Positions 41,152 through 50,111 of a stretch of 64,000 bases of DNA are shown one piece after another. Numbering within the stretch: position 1 is the first letter of the stretch; each line of letters starts with the position of its first letter. Under the pieces are notes generated by a model, which saw nothing but the letters and a program-made list of their open reading frames with translations, was not told the DNA's origin and ran no database searches. The stretch lies in NCBI RefSeq assembly GCF_004298145.1, contig NZ_SCRH01000058.1:1-64000 (forward strand), written 5' to 3'. Both the position numbers and the translations under genes were made by a program. Origin of the DNA: Mycobacterium sp. GTDB taxonomy: Bacteria; Actinomycetota; Actinomycetes; Mycobacteriales; Mycobacteriaceae.

Positions 41152-42449
41152 CCGATATCCGGACCTACGTGATCGACACTTCCGTGCTGCTGTCCGACCC
41201 CTGGGCGTGCAGCCGGTTCGCCGAACACGAGGTGGTTGTTCCGCTGGTGGTGATCAGCGAACTGGAGGCCAAACGCCACCATCACGAGCTGGGGTGGTTC
41301 GCCCGCCAGGCGTTGCGTCTGTTCGACGACCTTCGGCTCATGCACAGCCGCCTGGATCAACCCATTCCCGTTGGGACACAAGGCGGTACGCTCCATGTCG
41401 AACTCAACCATACGGACCCGGCGGTGCTGCCCGCCGGCTTCCGTAGTGACAACAACGACTGCCGGATCCTGAGTTGCGCCGCCAACCTTGCCGCCGAAGG
41501 CAAGCGAGTCACGTTGGTCAGCAAGGATATTCCGCTTCGGGTCAAGGCCGCCGCGGTGGGGCTGGCCGCGGACGAGTACCACGCGCAAGACGTCGTCGCC
41601 TCCGGGTGGTCGGGGATGCGCGAGATGGAGACTGCCACCGACGATATCGACGCGCTGTTCACCGACGGCGAGGTCGATCTGGCCGAGGCGCGAGACCTGC
41701 CCTGCCACACCGGTATTCGGCTGCTCGGCGGTAGCTCACACGCGCTGGGCAGGGTCAACGCGGATAAGCGTGTCCAGCTGGTCCGTGGTGACCGCGAAGT
41801 GTTCGGATTGCGCGGGCGTTCCGCCGAACAACGGGTGGCCCTGGACCTGCTGCTCGATGAGTCCGTCGGCATCGTGTCGCTGGGCGGCAAAGCCGGCACC
41901 GGCAAGTCGGCCCTGGCGTTGTGCGCCGGCCTGGAGGCCGTGCTGGAGCGGCGGACCCAGCGCAAGGTGGTGGTCTTCCGCCCGCTGTACGCCGTCGGCG
42001 GCCAGGAGCTGGGCTACCTGCCCGGCAGCGAGAGCGAAAAGATGGGCCCGTGGGCGCAGGCCGTTTTCGACACCCTCGAGGGTCTGGCCAGCCCGGCGGT
42101 GCTGGAGGAAGTGCTGTCCCGGGGCATGCTCGAAGTGCTGCCGTTGACCCACATCCGGGGACGGTCGCTGCACGACTCGTTCGTCATCGTCGATGAGGCG
42201 CAGTCGCTGGAGCGCAACGTGTTACTCACCGTGCTCTCCCGGTTGGGTACCGGGTCGCGGGTCGTCCTGACCCACGACATCGCCCAGCGCGACAACTTGC
42301 GGGTGGGCCGCCATGACGGGGTCGCGGCGGTGATCGAAAAGCTGAAGGGCCATCCGCTGTTCGCCCACATCACCTTGCTACGCAGCGAGCGATCGCCGAT
42401 CGCCGCGCTGGTCACCGAGATGCTCGAGGAGATCGCCGGGCCGCACTGA
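41148..42449 (+). CDS. phoH2: PhoH2, PIN-domain ribonuclease fused to PhoH ATPase/helicase
   Basis: A 433-residue protein, the same length as in Mtb. The N-terminal PIN domain (about 1-145) has the acidic residues of YVIDTSVLL (Asp10), ISELEAKR and SDNNDCRIL. The C-terminal PhoH P-loop ATPase (about 205-433) has GGKAGTGKSA (246-255) as Walker A and VIVDEAQSLE (about 346-355) as Walker B. Mycobacterial PhoH2 is known as an ATP-dependent RNA-unwinding, sequence-specific ribonuclease. The GTG start overlaps the upstream small ORF; an in-frame extension to 40938 is not supported. Confidence 0.93.
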   Translation: MTDIRTYVIDTSVLLSDPWACSRFAEHEVVVPLVVISELEAKRHHHELGWFARQALRLFDDLRLMHSRLDQPIPVGTQGGTLHVELNHTDPAVLPAGFRSDNNDCRILSCAANLAAEGKRVTLVSKDIPLRVKAAAVGLAADEYHAQDVVASGWSGMREMETATDDIDALFTDGEVDLAEARDLPCHTGIRLLGGSSHALGRVNADKRVQLVRGDREVFGLRGRSAEQRVALDLLLDESVGIVSLGGKAGTGKSALALCAGLEAVLERRTQRKVVVFRPLYAVGGQELGYLPGSESEKMGPWAQAVFDTLEGLASPAVLEEVLSRGMLEVLPLTHIRGRSLHDSFVIVDEAQSLERNVLLTVLSRLGTGSRVVLTHDIAQRDNLRVGRHDGVAAVIEKLKGHPLFAHITLLRSERSPIAALVTEMLEEIAGPH

Positions 42450-42531
42450 CGGCGCTTCGCCCGGCCGCGAAACTTTATTCCGCGACACCTGCACTCGCGA
42501 AACGTGTCGCTAGTTGCAGTCTCGCGGTGAG

Positions 42532-42537
42532 TAGGAT
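42532..42537 (+). promoter_or_regulatory. -10 element (TAGGAT) of a probable leaderless transcript
   Basis: TAGGAT ends six bases before the GTG at 42544. Just upstream, GCGACAC and GTGTCGC form a 7-base inverted pair (about 42482-42511). Confidence 0.45.
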
Positions 42538-42543
42538 TTCACC

Positions 42544-43419
42544 GTGGCGAAACGACCCGACACTTTGGCCTGGCGCTACTGGCGCACGCTGGCCGGTGTG
42601 GTGGCGGCCGTCGCGGTCCTGGTGATCGGCGGGCTGACCGGTCATGTGACGCGCGCCGACGACCTCAATTGCTCGGTCATCAAATGCGTCGCTTTGACGT
42701 TCGACGACGGGCCCGGCCCCTTCGACGAGCGGCTGTTGCACGTCCTGAAGGACAACGACGCGAAGGCCACGTTCTTCCTGATCGGCAACAAGGTGGCCGC
42801 CGACCCGGCCGGCGCCAAGCGCATCGCCGACGCGGGGATGGAAATCGGCAACCACACCTGGGAACACCCCAACATGACCACCATCCCGCGGGAGGATATT
42901 GCCGGGCAGTTCCGGAAGGCAAACGACGCGATCACCGCCGCGACCGGCCGCACGCCGACGTTGTACCGGCCCGCGGGCGGACTGTCCGACCCGGCCGTGC
43001 GCCAGACCGCCGGCCAATACGGGCTGGCCGAAATCCTTTGGGATGTCATCCCTTTCGATTGGGCCAACGACTCGAACACCGCGGCGACGCGAAGCATGCT
43101 GATGACCTACATCAAGCCCGGCTCAGTGGTGTTGTTCCATGACACCTACTCGAGCACCGTCGATCTGGTGTATCAATTCATCCCGGTGCTCAAGGCCAAC
43201 GGCTACCGGTTGGTGACGGTCAGCGATCTGCTCGGCCAGCGCGCGCCCGGCAGCAGTTACGGAGGCCGGGAGAACGGGCCACCCGTCAACGGTCTGCGCG
43301 ACATCCCCGCCGGCGATATTCCCACGCTGCCCGACACGCCCTCCCCGAAGCCGATGCCCAACTTCCCGATCACCGACATCCCCGGGCAGAACTCCGGCGG
43401 GCCGAACAACGGTGCCTGA
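42544..43419 (+). CDS. Secreted NodB-type polysaccharide deacetylase (Rv1096 orthologue)
   Basis: A 291-residue protein: a basic start and hydrophobic signal or anchor (about 14-34), then a NodB domain. Motif 1 is LTFDDGP (Asp54, Asp55), motif 2 is NHTWEHP (metal-binding His104, His108), motif 3 is YRPAGG, and motifs 4/5 are WDVIPFDW and VLFHDT. It likely removes acetyl groups from peptidoglycan sugars, as reported for Mtb Rv1096. The tail of about 60 residues is Pro/Gly-rich (IPTLPDTPSPKPMP). Its end overlaps the cyclase gene by eight bases, which may couple their translation. Confidence 0.92.
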   Translation: MAKRPDTLAWRYWRTLAGVVAAVAVLVIGGLTGHVTRADDLNCSVIKCVALTFDDGPGPFDERLLHVLKDNDAKATFFLIGNKVAADPAGAKRIADAGMEIGNHTWEHPNMTTIPREDIAGQFRKANDAITAATGRTPTLYRPAGGLSDPAVRQTAGQYGLAEILWDVIPFDWANDSNTAATRSMLMTYIKPGSVVLFHDTYSSTVDLVYQFIPVLKANGYRLVTVSDLLGQRAPGSSYGGRENGPPVNGLRDIPAGDIPTLPDTPSPKPMPNFPITDIPGQNSGGPNNGA

Positions 43420-44932
43420 AGCAAGTTTGGAGCCCGCCACGCAAGGACGAAAGTCCGCTCGGCGGTGGATGTTTCACTATGGGCTCGACCTGAGTCTGTC
43501 TTACGTTCTGGCCGTCGTCGAGGCTGCCGCCATCTTGATCCCATTGCGCGGCAACACCTCCGTCGGGGCCAATGCCGACTTCGCGCGGCACAGCACGGTG
43601 CCGGTGGTGCTGCTCGTCGTGCTGGGCATCATCGGCGTCTCGGTGGCCGGCGCCCTGAGCCTGGCTCCCACGCTGCGTTGGTTTGTGGCAGGAGACGAAC
43701 CGACACCCGAACAACGCGACGCCGTGATGACGCTGGCCGGACGCCAGTCGGCGATCCTGGTGACGGCCTGGGCGCTCAGCGGTGGGATCTTCATCCTGCT
43801 GAATCTGGGTGGTGGGACCCGGCTCCTGCTGCCGCTGGTGCTCGGCGTGGTGCTGGGCGGCTCGGCCGCCGCCGGCACGGGGATGGTGCTCGCGCAGCGC
43901 ACCCTGCGGCCCATCATGCGTGCCGCCACGCTGGGCGCCGAGCCGCGACTGGCCGTGCCGAGCGTGTACACGCGACTGGTTCTGCTGTGGTTTCTGTGCA
44001 GCGCGTTTCCCATCGTGGTCATCGCGACCCTGGTGGTTCTCCGCTCGTACGGGTGGCTGATCGAGAAGTCCGCGTCGTTGGACGTGCCGATCCTGGTGAT
44101 ATCGCTGGCGGCGCTGGTGCTGGGACTGCCGACGATGATCCTGACGTCGCGGTCCATCTCGGACCCGATCGGGGAGGTCGTCGACGCCATGGCCGAGGTC
44201 GAGCATGGCCGCATGGAAACGTACGTCGGCGTCTACGAGCGTTCCCAAATCGGGCGGCTGCAAACAGGATTCAACCGAATGGTGGTCGGACTCGCCGAGC
44301 GCGACCGGTTGCGTGATCTGTTCGGGCGCCATGTCGGAGCCGACGTCGCGCAGCGCGCCGTCCAAGAGGGCGCATCGCTGTCGGGCGATGTGGTCGAAGC
44401 GGCCGTGCTCTTCATTGACCTGGTGGGCTCCACCCAGCTCGCGGAAAGCCATCACCCGCAAGAGGTTGCCGCGGTACTCAACGACTTCTTCCGGATCGTC
44501 GTCAACGCCGTCGACGAACACCAAGGGCTGATCAACAAATTCGCCGGCGATGCCGCGCTGGCCGTCTTCGGGGTGCCGCTGCCGACGAGCGAGCCGGCAT
44601 CGTCGGCCTTGGCGACGGCCCGCGCGCTGGCCACCCAACTGCGGCGGTTACCAGTCGATTTCGGTATCGGCGTTTCCGCGGGGCGTGTTTTCGCCGGCAA
44701 CGTCGGCGCCGAAAACCGGTACGAATACACCGTGATCGGCGACGCCGTCAACGAAGCCGCACGGCTGGCCGACCTCGCCAAGACTTCCGACCGGCGAATC
44801 CTGTGTTCGGCGGCCGCCATCGATGCGGCCGCCGAGGCCGAACGCGGGCACTGGGCCGAATGCTATTCCACGGTCCTGCGTGGGCGATCCGAGACCACCC
44901 ACGTCTGCGCGCCGACCGGCCCGGCCGGTTAG
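43412..44932 (+). CDS. Membrane adenylate cyclase with HAMP domain (Rv1318c-Rv1320c type)
   Basis: A 506-residue class III cyclase: six membrane segments within about 28-245, a HAMP linker (about 248-300, SDPIGEVVDAMAEVEHG) and a catalytic domain from about 325. Metal aspartates are Asp336 (LFIDLVGST) and the Asp of FAGDAALAVFG. Lys (INKFAGD) and Asp (YTVIGDAVNEAAR) select adenine, and the Asn/Arg of NEAAR stabilise the transition state, so an active ATP cyclase is expected. The GTG start overlaps the deacetylase by eight bases. I do not recall a cyclase at this place in Mtb, where three paralogues lie at Rv1318c-Rv1320c. Confidence 0.9.
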   Translation: MPEASLEPATQGRKSARRWMFHYGLDLSLSYVLAVVEAAAILIPLRGNTSVGANADFARHSTVPVVLLVVLGIIGVSVAGALSLAPTLRWFVAGDEPTPEQRDAVMTLAGRQSAILVTAWALSGGIFILLNLGGGTRLLLPLVLGVVLGGSAAAGTGMVLAQRTLRPIMRAATLGAEPRLAVPSVYTRLVLLWFLCSAFPIVVIATLVVLRSYGWLIEKSASLDVPILVISLAALVLGLPTMILTSRSISDPIGEVVDAMAEVEHGRMETYVGVYERSQIGRLQTGFNRMVVGLAERDRLRDLFGRHVGADVAQRAVQEGASLSGDVVEAAVLFIDLVGSTQLAESHHPQEVAAVLNDFFRIVVNAVDEHQGLINKFAGDAALAVFGVPLPTSEPASSALATARALATQLRRLPVDFGIGVSAGRVFAGNVGAENRYEYTVIGDAVNEAARLADLAKTSDRRILCSAAAIDAAAEAERGHWAECYSTVLRGRSETTHVCAPTGPAG

Positions 44933-44948
44933 GCCGATTCGGGTCGCG

Positions 44949-45935
44949 TCAGGATTTCGCGACCTTCAGCGCGGCGATGATCTTGCCGACGAGGTCCGCC
45001 GAGGCGGTGTCGCCGATGGGTGTGCTGCCGATGAAGACGGTGACCGGTTTGGTGTCGACCGCGATGATGCTGACCGAGTCGCCTTTGACGTTGCGGGTGG
45101 GGTCGGCGATCGTGACGTCGGCGTCGGCCCGCACCGCCTTGGTCCCGTCGACGGTGAGCGACGAGGTCTTGACCGGTCCCAGCGTGGGCGTCGCGTTCGC
45201 ATACCCGGGCCCGTTGACCACGCACTGCATCAGCTTCGTGGCTTGCGCCGAGAGGTCCATGCTGGCAACGAAATTGGTGACGCCGACCTCGGCCGTCATC
45301 ATCCACTGATTCGCCCCGGGCACGTCCTGGGCGACGCCGAGCCCGCCGATCAGGTTGGGGCCCTGGTCATCGGAGAACACCGTCCACGCGGGGGGCGCCG
45401 CGCCGGCCGGGAACGAGAGCTTGCCGGCGGCGATGGACTGGGTCCGGGGCATCTCACCGCCGGACACGTTCGGCGTGCAATCGGTGGCGTTCTGCGCCGA
45501 ATTCTTCGGTTGCGAGACCGAGGTGCTCGTGGACGGGGGCGCGGCGCTCGACGGCTTGTTGCCGTGGCCGCCCTTCATCACCACGAGCGTCGCCACCAGC
45601 GCGATCACGGCCAGCGCGACCAGGCCGGCAACGATCAGCCAGGGCAGCTTCGAGCCGCCGGGGGGCGGGCCCGGCGGGTAGGGTCCGCCGGGCGGAAACG
45701 GTTGTCCCGGTTGGGCATACTGCGGCGGCTGGTACGGATTGGCCGCGGGAGCACCCGGCGGATACGGGTACTGCCCGCCGGGCGGGTAAGCGTACGGACC
45801 GCCCTGCGGGTACGGCCCCTGCGGATAGGGGCCGGGGCCGCCGGCTTGCGGCTGGGCGCCCCAATTCGGGTCCTGCCCATACGGATTGCTTCCGTAAGGC
45901 CCCTGACCGTAGGGGCCGCCGGGAGGAGCCGTCAT
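44949..45935 (-). CDS. Gly/Pro/Tyr-rich membrane protein (Rv1097c orthologue)
   Basis: A 328-residue protein. About 95 residues of GPYGQGPYG/PYPPGG-type low-complexity sequence at the cytosolic N-terminus precede one membrane segment (LPWLIVAGLVALAVIALVATLVV, about 103-125) and an extracytoplasmic domain with three Cys-containing stretches (NATDCTPNVSGG, TKLMQCVVNGPG). The outer domain resembles LpqN/DUF-type mycobacterial exported domains. The start MTAPPGGPYG is preferred to an ATG seven codons upstream. The function is unknown. Confidence 0.82.
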   Translation of the reverse strand: MTAPPGGPYGQGPYGSNPYGQDPNWGAQPQAGGPGPYPQGPYPQGGPYAYPPGGQYPYPPGAPAANPYQPPQYAQPGQPFPPGGPYPPGPPPGGSKLPWLIVAGLVALAVIALVATLVVMKGGHGNKPSSAAPPSTSTSVSQPKNSAQNATDCTPNVSGGEMPRTQSIAAGKLSFPAGAAPPAWTVFSDDQGPNLIGGLGVAQDVPGANQWMMTAEVGVTNFVASMDLSAQATKLMQCVVNGPGYANATPTLGPVKTSSLTVDGTKAVRADADVTIADPTRNVKGDSVSIIAVDTKPVTVFIGSTPIGDTASADLVGKIIAALKVAKS

Positions 45936-45984
45936 GGAAACCACCCTTACTCTCATCGACCACCGTCACCGCATGACGGCCGGC

Positions 45985-47412
45985 CTAGTCTTGCGGCTTG
46001 ACCTCTTCTTGTACGCGGGCCATGGCCAGCACGTCGAGCCGGCGGTCGAGCTCCTCGATCGACAGCTTGTCGCCGATCAGGCCGCGGTCGATGACGGTCT
46101 GCCGAATCGTCTTGCGCTCCTTGAGGGCTTGCTTGGCCACCGCGGCGGCCTCCTCGTACCCGATCGCCGAGTTCAGCGGCGTCACAATGGACGGCGACGA
46201 TTCGGCGAGCTCCCGCAGGTGCTCCACATTGGCCGCCAGTCCGCTGATGCAGCGCTCCGCGAACAGCTTCGACACGTTGGTCAGCAGCTTGAAGGACTCG
46301 AGGATGTTGCGGGCCATCATCGGGATGTACACGTTGAGCTCGAAGGCGCCGGACAAGCCGCCGACGGCCACCGCGGCGTCGTTGCCGATGACCTGCGCGG
46401 CGACCTGCGTAACCGCCTCCGGGAGAACGGGATTCACCTTGCCCGGCATGATCGAGCTGCCCGGTTGCAGGTCGGGCAGTGCGATCTCGGCCAGGCCGGT
46501 CAGCGGGCCCGACCCCATCCAGCGGACGTCGTTGGCGATCTTGGTCAATGACACCGCGATGGTGCGTAGCGCGCCGGAGGCTTCGACCAGCCCGTCGCGC
46601 GCCGCCTGGGCCTCGAATGAGTTTGCCGCCGTGCGCAATTCACTCAGGCCGGTGGAGGCGATCAACGTTTCGACCACCTTGGCGCCGAAGCCGTCGGGAG
46701 CGTTCAGACCGGTGCCGACCGCGGTCCCGCCGATCGCCAGCTCACCCAGCCGGGGCAGTGTCGCGCGCACCCGCTCGATGCCCGCCTCGATCTGGCGGGC
46801 GTACCCGCTGAATTCCTGACCGAGCGTCACCGGAACGGCGTCCATGAGGTGGGTGCGGCCCGACTTGACCACGGTGCGCCATTCGCGGGCCTTGCCCGCC
46901 AGCGCTTCGTGCAGCACCTCGAGCGCCGGGATGAGGTGACGCACGGCGGCCTCGGTGGCCGCGATGTGGGTTGCGGTGGGGAAGGTGTCATTCGACGACT
47001 GGGACATGTTGACGTCGTCGTTGGGGTGCACCGTGACGCCGCCCCGGGCCGCGATACCGGCGATCACCTCGTTGGCGTTCATGTTGGAGCTGGTACCCGA
47101 ACCGGTCTGGAAGACGTCGATGGGGAACTGGTCGTCGTGCTGGCCGTCGGCGATCTCGGCGGCCGCGGCGATGATCGCATCGGCCTTTTCCGGTGCCAGC
47201 AGCCCGAGGTCCTTGTTGACCTGCGCGCAGGCGCCCTTCAGCAGGCCCAATGCGCGGATCTGGGTGCGTTCCAGGCCCCGGCCCGAGATCGGAAAATTCT
47301 CGACCGCACGCTGGGTTTGCGCGCGCCACAACGCTTTTGCGGGCACCCGGACCTCGCCCATGGTGTCGTGCTCGATGCGGTACTCGGTCTCATCAGAGCT
47401 GTTAGAGGCCAT
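45985..47412 (-). CDS. fumC: Class II fumarate hydratase FumC
   Basis: A 475-residue aspartase/fumarase-superfamily enzyme converting fumarate to L-malate. Catalytic SS loop GSSIMPGKVNP (about 331-341), substrate motifs TGSGTSSNMN (about 103-112), SQSSNDTFPT (about 136-145) and SGRTHLMDA (about 189-197) are all present. There are no iron-sulfur cysteines, so it is the stable oxygen-resistant type. The length matches Mtb Fum (Rv1098c). It lies 42 bases downstream of glpX on the same strand. Confidence 0.95.
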   Translation of the reverse strand: MASNSSDETEYRIEHDTMGEVRVPAKALWRAQTQRAVENFPISGRGLERTQIRALGLLKGACAQVNKDLGLLAPEKADAIIAAAAEIADGQHDDQFPIDVFQTGSGTSSNMNANEVIAGIAARGGVTVHPNDDVNMSQSSNDTFPTATHIAATEAAVRHLIPALEVLHEALAGKAREWRTVVKSGRTHLMDAVPVTLGQEFSGYARQIEAGIERVRATLPRLGELAIGGTAVGTGLNAPDGFGAKVVETLIASTGLSELRTAANSFEAQAARDGLVEASGALRTIAVSLTKIANDVRWMGSGPLTGLAEIALPDLQPGSSIMPGKVNPVLPEAVTQVAAQVIGNDAAVAVGGLSGAFELNVYIPMMARNILESFKLLTNVSKLFAERCISGLAANVEHLRELAESSPSIVTPLNSAIGYEEAAAVAKQALKERKTIRQTVIDRGLIGDKLSIEELDRRLDVLAMARVQEEVKPQD

Positions 47413-47454
47413 AGATTGGTCTTCCTCGTTCTTCGATGTTCTTCGATCTGGTGG

Positions 47455-48534
47455 TCAGGGCAGCGGATACGCGGCGGAACTGTCGCCGGTGAAGTCGATG
47501 GCGGAGTATTCGTTGAGTTTCGAAAGCCGGTGGTAGGCCTCGATCATCCGGACGGTGCCCGACTTCGACCGCATGACGATCGACTGGGTGGTGCAGCCAC
47601 CGGGGTAGTACTGCACGCCCTTGAGCAGGTCACCGTTGGTGACCCCGGTGGCGCAGAAGAAGACGTTCTCACCGGACACGAGGTCCTCGGTGGTCAGGAT
47701 CCGGTCGAGGTCATAGCCGGCGTCGATGGCCTTTTGGCGTTCGTCGTCGTCCGTGGGCGCCAACTGCGCCTGGATGGCGCCACCCATGCACCGGATCGCG
47801 GCGGCGGCGATGATGCCTTCCGGGGTGCCGCCGATCCCGGCCAGCATGTCGGTGCCCGAGTGCGGCCGGCAGGCCGAGATCGCGCCGGCGACGTCGCCGT
47901 CGGTGATCAGCCGGATGCGGGCGCCGGTGGCCCGGACGTCTTCGATCAGCTGGGCATGCCGCGGCCGGTCCAGGATGCACACGGTCATGTCGCGCACCGA
48001 CAGCGCCTTCACCGTGGCGACGGCCTTGATGTTCTCGGCGATGGGCGCGGTGATGTCGAGCACGTGCGCGGCCTCCGGGCCGACGGCGATCTTGTTCATG
48101 TAGAACACCGCCGACGGGTCGAACATCGCGCCGCGGTCGGCCACCGCGAGCACGGAGATGGCGTTGGGCATGCCCTTGCTCATCAGCGTGGTGCCGTCGA
48201 TCGGGTCGACGGCGAAGTCGCACTCCGCACCGTCGCCGTTGCCGACGTGCTCACCGTTATAGAGCATCGGCGCGTGGTCCTTCTCACCCTCACCGATGAC
48301 CACCACGCCGCGCATCGACACCGAGTTGACCAGCTCGCGCATCGCATCGACGGCTGCCCCGTCACCGCCCTCTTTGTCACCGCGGCCGACCCAGCGGCCG
48401 GCGGCCATGGCGCCGGCCTCGGTGACGCGGACCAGCTCCAAAGCCAGGTTGCGGTCTGGAGCCTCACCGCGCGGCCGCCCCTGCGCTGCGGCTCGGCCGT
48501 TGGCGGTGGACGAGCGGTCGCCCTCAACTGTCAT
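47455..48534 (-). CDS. glpX: Class II fructose-1,6-bisphosphatase GlpX
   Basis: A 359-residue enzyme of gluconeogenesis. Metal and substrate motifs include GEGEKDHAPMLYNGE (about 81-95), AVDPIDGTT (about 107-115) and LITDGDVAGAI; ATGVTNGDLLKGV lies near the C-terminus. Mycobacteria rely on this lithium-sensitive class II type. The chosen ATG (MTVEGDRSS) gives near the known length (about 362 in Mtb); a longer frame reaching 48771 is not supported. It is divergent from the DUF4245 gene and followed by fumC. Confidence 0.94.
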   Translation of the reverse strand: MTVEGDRSSTANGRAAAQGRPRGEAPDRNLALELVRVTEAGAMAAGRWVGRGDKEGGDGAAVDAMRELVNSVSMRGVVVIGEGEKDHAPMLYNGEHVGNGDGAECDFAVDPIDGTTLMSKGMPNAISVLAVADRGAMFDPSAVFYMNKIAVGPEAAHVLDITAPIAENIKAVATVKALSVRDMTVCILDRPRHAQLIEDVRATGARIRLITDGDVAGAISACRPHSGTDMLAGIGGTPEGIIAAAAIRCMGGAIQAQLAPTDDDERQKAIDAGYDLDRILTTEDLVSGENVFFCATGVTNGDLLKGVQYYPGGCTTQSIVMRSKSGTVRMIEAYHRLSKLNEYSAIDFTGDSSAAYPLP

Positions 48535-48589
48535 GGTTGGTGATTGTCCCAGAAGCGGATCGGTCCGCTGGAACTGGGATACTCGGGGG

Positions 48590-49291
48590 ATGACCGAGAA
48601 GCCGCCGCTGAACGCCAGCTCGGACGGCTGTCTCGCCGGCGAGCCGGCCCCGGCCGCCGGGCCCGCTCCCAGGCCGGCGAAGCCGCGGCTGCTGCAGGAC
48701 GGCCGGGACATGTTCTGGTCCCTGATTCCGCTGGTAATCGGCTGCGTGGTGCTGGCCGGCCTGCTGGGCATGTGTTCGTTTCAGGTGGGCAACCACCAGG
48801 GCGCCGTCCCGTCCTATGACGCGGCGACGGCCCTGCGGGCGGACGCGTCGACGTTCGGCTTTCCTATCCGCCAACCGCAGCTGCCCCACGGCTGGCAGGC
48901 CAACTCCGGGCACCGTGGCGGTATCCCCAACGGGCGAACCGACCCCTCGACCGGTCAACGCCTGAACGCGCAAACGTCGATGGTCGGCTACATCAGTCCG
49001 AGCGGAATGTATCTGAGCCTGACCCAGAGCAACGCCGACGAGGACAAACTGATCAATTCGATTCATCCGTCGGCGTACCCGACCGGTGCGGTCGACGTCG
49101 ACGGGACCAATTGGGTCGTCTATCAGGGTTCCGGCCAAAGCGGCGCGGATGCCGAGGCGGTGTGGACGACCCGGCTCAGCGGCCCGGGAGGCGCCACACA
49201 GATTGCGATAACCGGCGCCGGAAACAGCGATCAGTTTCGTACGCTGGCGTCGGCGACGCAGTCGCAACCGCCGTTGCCGGCAAGCCGATAG
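48590..49291 (+). CDS. DUF4245 membrane protein (Rv1100 orthologue)
   Basis: A 233-residue protein with an Ala/Pro-rich cytosolic N-terminus (1-42), one membrane segment (FWSLIPLVIGCVVLAGLLGM, about 42-61) and an extracytoplasmic DUF4245 domain (RQPQLPHGWQANSG, YISPSGMYLSLTQSN, WVVYQGSG, TQIAITGAG). The function is unknown; it is conserved next to glpX in Actinobacteria. It starts 55 bases from the divergent glpX start. Confidence 0.85.
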   Translation: MTEKPPLNASSDGCLAGEPAPAAGPAPRPAKPRLLQDGRDMFWSLIPLVIGCVVLAGLLGMCSFQVGNHQGAVPSYDAATALRADASTFGFPIRQPQLPHGWQANSGHRGGIPNGRTDPSTGQRLNAQTSMVGYISPSGMYLSLTQSNADEDKLINSIHPSAYPTGAVDVDGTNWVVYQGSGQSGADAEAVWTTRLSGPGGATQIAITGAGNSDQFRTLASATQSQPPLPASR

Positions 49292-49303
49292 GAGGGGACT
49301 CGT

Positions 49304-50101
49304 GTGAGCGCACCAGAGGCCGATCTGTCCGGATGGTCGGCGGCGCCGTTCAGCGGCGGCGGCTATACCCACGACGTCTACCGCAAGGGCGCCGGCCCCG
49401 GCGTGGTGCTGATCCCCGAGATCCCCGGCATCCACCCCGGCGTGCTGGGGCTGGGTAATCACCTGGTGGACAACGGTTTCACCGTCGCCATGCCGTCATT
49501 GTTCGGTGATCCGGGCAGGGCCAAGACGGCCGGTTACCTCATCGGTGCCATCGGACGAGCCTGCGTGACAAGGGAATTCGCGGCGTTGGCGCTGAATAAG
49601 CAGCGACCGGTGGCGGGGTTCCTGCGTGCGCTGGCGCGTGACCTCAATGCCTGCACGCCGGGTAGAGGTGTCGGCGTGATCGGCCAGTGTTTCACCGGCG
49701 GATTCGCGTTGGCGGCCGCGGTCGACGACAGCGTGCTGGCGCCGGTGCTTTCTCAGCCATCGGTCCCGTTCCCGCTCGGCGCCGCGCGGCGCCGCGACCC
49801 AGGCTTGAGCGAGTCCGAGCTGACCACCGTGGCCGACCGCTGCGCCAACGACGGCTTGTGCGCCATGGGATTGCGGTTCAGCGAGGACAAGATGGCGCCC
49901 GGCGAACGGTTCGCGACCCTCAAGGAGCGCCTGGGCGACGCGTTCGAGGTCATCGACATCGATTCGAGCCCGGGCAATGAACACGGCTTCGGCAAGATGG
50001 CGCATTCGGTGCTCACCGATGAGGTCCGCGAGGTCGACGGCCAGCCCGCCTACGAGGCCCGCAAACGGGTAGTCGAATTTCTCACCGAGCGGCTCACCTA
50101 G
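49304..50101 (+). CDS. Dienelactone hydrolase family protein
   Basis: A 265-residue alpha/beta hydrolase with the DLH hallmark nucleophile GQCFTGG (Cys129), PEIPGIHPGV (about 38-47, oxyanion side) and a C-terminal HGFGKMA with the His. The lid region differs from typical DLH, and the substrate is unknown. The GTG start lies 12 bases after the DUF4245 stop. It is followed after ten bases by a type-B carboxylesterase, so three genes probably share a transcript. I do not recall it at this place in Mtb. Confidence 0.85.
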   Translation: MSAPEADLSGWSAAPFSGGGYTHDVYRKGAGPGVVLIPEIPGIHPGVLGLGNHLVDNGFTVAMPSLFGDPGRAKTAGYLIGAIGRACVTREFAALALNKQRPVAGFLRALARDLNACTPGRGVGVIGQCFTGGFALAAAVDDSVLAPVLSQPSVPFPLGAARRRDPGLSESELTTVADRCANDGLCAMGLRFSEDKMAPGERFATLKERLGDAFEVIDIDSSPGNEHGFGKMAHSVLTDEVREVDGQPAYEARKRVVEFLTERLT

Positions 50102-50111
50102 GAAGCCCCGC

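Noticed and set aside
46849..48543. A 564-codon plus-strand frame opposite fumC and glpX
   Set aside because: It spans two clear enzymes and their gap on the other strand, with no recognisable domain. Likewise the long frames opposite fadD14 (11521-13275) and cbs/pra (26943-29114).
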